A DNA stretch of 64,000 bases, taken from the NCBI RefSeq assembly GCF_024707505.1, contig NZ_CP102604.1, positions 2,046,001 through 2,110,000 on the forward strand, in the 5' to 3' direction. Source of the DNA: Pantoea sp. SOD02 (GTDB taxonomy: Bacteria; Pseudomonadota; Gammaproteobacteria; Enterobacterales; Enterobacteriaceae). The notes under the pieces are model-generated. The model saw only the letters and a program-made list of their open reading frames with translations, had not been told where the DNA came from and did no database searches. Below are positions 61,611 to 64,000 of the stretch, in pieces; the first letter of the stretch is position 1, and each line of letters opens with the position of its first letter. Made by a program: the position numbers and the translations under genes.

Positions 61611-62537
61611 ATGTTAAGCAGTGAAATCCGCTATTTTCTCGCCGTCGCCAATACCGGCTCGCTCAGCGCCGCCAGCGAACAGCTGTTTGTGGCGGTGTCG
61701 GCGATCAGTCGACAAATTCAGCGACTGGAGAATCAGGTTGGCGTGCCGCTGTTTGCACGTCATGCGCGCGGCATGGTGTTGAATGAAGCGGGCGAGATTT
61801 TCGCGCATCACGTACGTAAGAACCTGCTTGATATGGAGTACGCGCTGGCGGAGATTAAGGGGCTAAAAGCGGTGCGCCGCACGCTGATCCGCGTGGCCTG
61901 CACCGATGGGCTGGCGTTTACGCTGCTACCCCGTTTGATCGCGGATTTCCGCAATGACAATCCGGGCGTGCTGTTTGATGTGAAAGTCGCCAGCACCCAA
62001 GGCGTGGCGGAAGCACTGCGCAACGGCGAGTGTGACGTAGCGCTGCAGTTTAGTCTGCACGCTGAACGCGGCGTCGAAGTGATGGGTTCGTGGCCGGCAC
62101 CGGTATTAATCGTTATGCATCAAACGCATCCGCTGGCGACTGCGCCGCAGGTCACGCTCGCCGATCTCAGCCACTATCCGCTGGCCTTGCCGCAGCAAAA
62201 CACCACCGTGCGGCAACTGTTCGAACTCGCCAGCCACATGAATGGCAGCCTGGTCGAGCCAGTGATGACCTGCGATACCTTTTCGATGCTGTTTCAATTT
62301 TTGCTGCGTACGCCGCAGGCAGTGACGATTTGCAGCGCCTTCACCGTGCTGCAGGAGGCTGAAACGCACGGTTTGATTTTGCGCTCGGTAGGCATCGATC
62401 AGCTGAGCCAGCGCACTTTGCAGCTGCAGACGCAATCAGGGCGACCTCGCAGTGCCGCCCTGAATGTGTTTCTCTCTTTTTTACTGCAACAGCTGGACGC
62501 GTTAGAGGAACCGCTGCGCCAGCGCTGGAAGCCGTAA
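61611..62537 (+). CDS. LysR-family transcriptional regulator
   Basis: 308 residues. The helix-turn-helix is SLSAASEQLFVAVSAISRQI with RLENQVGVPLFARHARG. The effector domain follows with LIRVACTDGLAFTLLPRLI, NGECDVALQF and a small C-terminal extension. Divergent from the M20 peptidase/MHS operon, which is its likely target. It ends one base from the stop of the convergent peptide-binding protein gene. Confidence 0.9.
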   Translation: MLSSEIRYFLAVANTGSLSAASEQLFVAVSAISRQIQRLENQVGVPLFARHARGMVLNEAGEIFAHHVRKNLLDMEYALAEIKGLKAVRRTLIRVACTDGLAFTLLPRLIADFRNDNPGVLFDVKVASTQGVAEALRNGECDVALQFSLHAERGVEVMGSWPAPVLIVMHQTHPLATAPQVTLADLSHYPLALPQQNTTVRQLFELASHMNGSLVEPVMTCDTFSMLFQFLLRTPQAVTICSAFTVLQEAETHGLILRSVGIDQLSQRTLQLQTQSGRPRSAALNVFLSFLLQQLDALEEPLRQRWKP

Positions 62538-62538
62538 C

Positions 62539-64000
62539 TTAGTTCTTGATATCCACCGGATAGAAGATGTGTTTACCGAACGGATCAACCTGATAACCGC
62601 TCACCGACTTGCGTACCGGCTCAAAGATGGTTGAGTGAGCAATCATCACTGCGGGCATTTGGTCATGCATGATCTGCTGCGCTTGCTGATACAGCGCCAC
62701 GCGTTTGTCGTGATTCTGCTCGGCACGCGCTTCGGTGATGATCTTCTCGAACGGCTGATAACACCATTTCGATGAGTTGGAGCCGCCATTCGCTGAGGTG
62801 CAGCTGTAGAGCGGACCGAAGAAGTTATCCGGATCGCCGGTCGCCGTGGTCCAGCCCATCAGCGCCGCCTGATGCTCGCCGCCCTTCACGCGCTTAAGGT
62901 ATTCGCCCCACTCATAGCTGACGATATTGGCTTTGATGCCCACTTTGGCCCAGTCCGCCTGAATCATCTCCGCCATACGTCGCGCGTTCGGATTATACGG
63001 TCGCTGAACTGGCATCGCCCACAAGGCGATTTCGGTGCCTGGCTTAATTCCTGCTTCCTGCAGCAGCTCTTTGGCTTTCTGCGGATCGTAGTCGTAATCC
63101 TTCAGATCTTTATCCGCACTCCACACATCCGGCGGCAGGATGTTTTTCGCCACCGTGCCGGTGCCCTTAAAAATGGCATCGATGATTGCCTGCTTGTTGA
63201 TTGCCATCGCCAGCGCCTGACGCACCTTCACGTTATCCAGCGGCGCTTTGGTGGTGTTGAACGACAGGAAACCGGTATTCAGGCCCGATTTCTGTTGCAG
63301 CGTTAAATCGGGATTGGTGCGCATCTTCTCCAGATCGGCCGGATTGGGGAACGGCATAATCTGGCACTCGTTTTTTTCCAGCTTGGCGTAACGCACCGAG
63401 GCGTCCGGCGTGATGGAGAAGACAATGCGATCGAGTTTCGCCTTGCCTTGCCAGTATTCCGGGAAGGCTTTGTAGAGGATGCGTGAATCTTTTTGATACT
63501 GCACCAGCTCAAACGGTCCAGTGCCAATCGGTTCCATATCGACTTTTTCTGGCGTGCCGGCTTTCAACATCTGGTCGGCGTATTCTGCCGAATGGATCGA
63601 GGCAAAATACCAGGCTAAGTCTGCAAGAAACGGCGCTTCAGCGTGAGCTAAGGTGATGCGCACGGTATTGTCATCGACCTTCTCAATGCTGGTGATCAGC
63701 TTGGCCAGCTCAAGGCTTTCGAAGTTGGCGTAGTTACCGCCGGAGACATTGTGGTACGGGTTTTTGGGGTCCATCTGGCGCATAAACGAGAAGATTACGT
63801 CGTCGGCGTTGAAATCGCGCGACGGCTTAAACAGCTTGCTGCTCTGGAATTTCACCCCTTTGCGCAGATGGAAGGTGTAGACCTTGCCATCCGGGCTAAT
63901 ATCCCAGCCCTCCGCGAGGCTGGGCACCAGTTCGGTGGTGCCTGGCGTAAAGTCTACCAGGCGGTTAAAAATCGGTACTGCGCTGGCATCGACGCTGGTC
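62539..64000 (-). CDS. Peptide ABC transporter, periplasmic binding protein, DppA-like (cut by window edge)
   Basis: The frame is open to the right edge, giving about 486 residues without the signal peptide. SBP family 5 features include IFNRLVDFTPGTTELVPSLA at the visible start and GWDISPDGKVYTFHLRKGVK. Others are WAMPVQRPYNPNARRMAEMI and a C-terminus with SKWCYQPFEKIITEAR and IAHSTIFEPVRKSVSGYQVD, the latter very close to E. coli DppA. So dipeptides or haem are likely ligands. The permease and ATPase genes would be outside the window. Close to but not part of the M20 peptidase unit. Confidence 0.88.
   Translation of the reverse strand, partial: TSVDASAVPIFNRLVDFTPGTTELVPSLAEGWDISPDGKVYTFHLRKGVKFQSSKLFKPSRDFNADDVIFSFMRQMDPKNPYHNVSGGNYANFESLELAKLITSIEKVDDNTVRITLAHAEAPFLADLAWYFASIHSAEYADQMLKAGTPEKVDMEPIGTGPFELVQYQKDSRILYKAFPEYWQGKAKLDRIVFSITPDASVRYAKLEKNECQIMPFPNPADLEKMRTNPDLTLQQKSGLNTGFLSFNTTKAPLDNVKVRQALAMAINKQAIIDAIFKGTGTVAKNILPPDVWSADKDLKDYDYDPQKAKELLQEAGIKPGTEIALWAMPVQRPYNPNARRMAEMIQADWAKVGIKANIVSYEWGEYLKRVKGGEHQAALMGWTTATGDPDNFFGPLYSCTSANGGSNSSKWCYQPFEKIITEARAEQNHDKRVALYQQAQQIMHDQMPAVMIAHSTIFEPVRKSVSGYQVDPFGKHIFYPVDIKN

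Noticed and set aside
1..64000. CRISPR array, tRNA or rRNA genes, prophage or integrase
   Set aside because: No regularly spaced repeats, no cloverleaf-like sequence and no integrase or phage gene were seen by eye; the repeats present are palindromic and dispersed.

Overview
The window is chromosomal DNA of a gamma-proteobacterium of the order Enterobacterales. Pantoea, Erwinia or a close relative (Erwiniaceae) is most likely. Gene content and order match the E. coli K-12 min 34-36 backbone (dcp, ydfG, ynfA, ynfB, ynfD, ynfK/bioD2, mlc, ynfL, ynfM, sotB) and the enteric rha locus, but with large accessory insertions. No rRNA, tRNA, CRISPR array, integrase or intact insertion sequence was seen. 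Genus placement is inference from gene content.

Left part (1-21 kb): an accessory polyol catabolic region. A ribose-type ABC transporter operon with a DUF2291 protein (minus strand) diverges from an eryABCD-like erythritol operon: FGGY kinase, FAD polyol-phosphate dehydrogenase, TIM-barrel racemase/isomerase and SorC regulator. A DeoR regulator, cut by the left edge, follows the transporter. After a hipBA toxin-antitoxin pair with two large palindromes in front of it come a yciT-like DeoR regulator, a DUF1479 protein, a small P-loop kinase and a VOC protein. A second, unassigned catabolic operon follows: a second GlpD-like dehydrogenase, a DhnA/LsrF-type aldolase, a LyxK-like FGGY kinase and a cupin. 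It is preceded by a good CRP-like site. A Xre/RES toxin-antitoxin pair closes the region.

Middle part (21-49 kb): a PAP2 phosphatase, a secreted Cys-rich peptide and a purine catabolism block (hpxO; xdhABC and guaD). The block sits around dcp and separates dcp from ydfG, which are neighbours in E. coli. Then come ynfA, ynfB and ynfD, a 14-TM MFS exporter, an osmoprotectant ABC transporter of OsmU type, a xanthine permease, bioD2, mlc, ynfL/ynfM, a small Cys/His protein, sotB, a BhsA-like stress protein and a TetR regulator.

Right part (49-64 kb): the complete L-rhamnose locus (rhaM-D-A-B, divergent rhaS-rhaR, then rhaT), a small unknown gene, a 32-residue YoaK-like membrane peptide and aldA, which oxidises the lactaldehyde made by RhaD. 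Then an MHS-family transporter with an M20 peptidase, a divergent LysR regulator, and a DppA-like peptide-binding protein cut by the right edge.

A recurring short palindromic repeat starting with GTAGGG is present at five places. Four of them lie between convergent genes, and in two the repeat supplies the stop codon. It has the layout of REP/REPIN elements. A different, nested inverted repeat lies between the osm operon and the xanthine permease gene.
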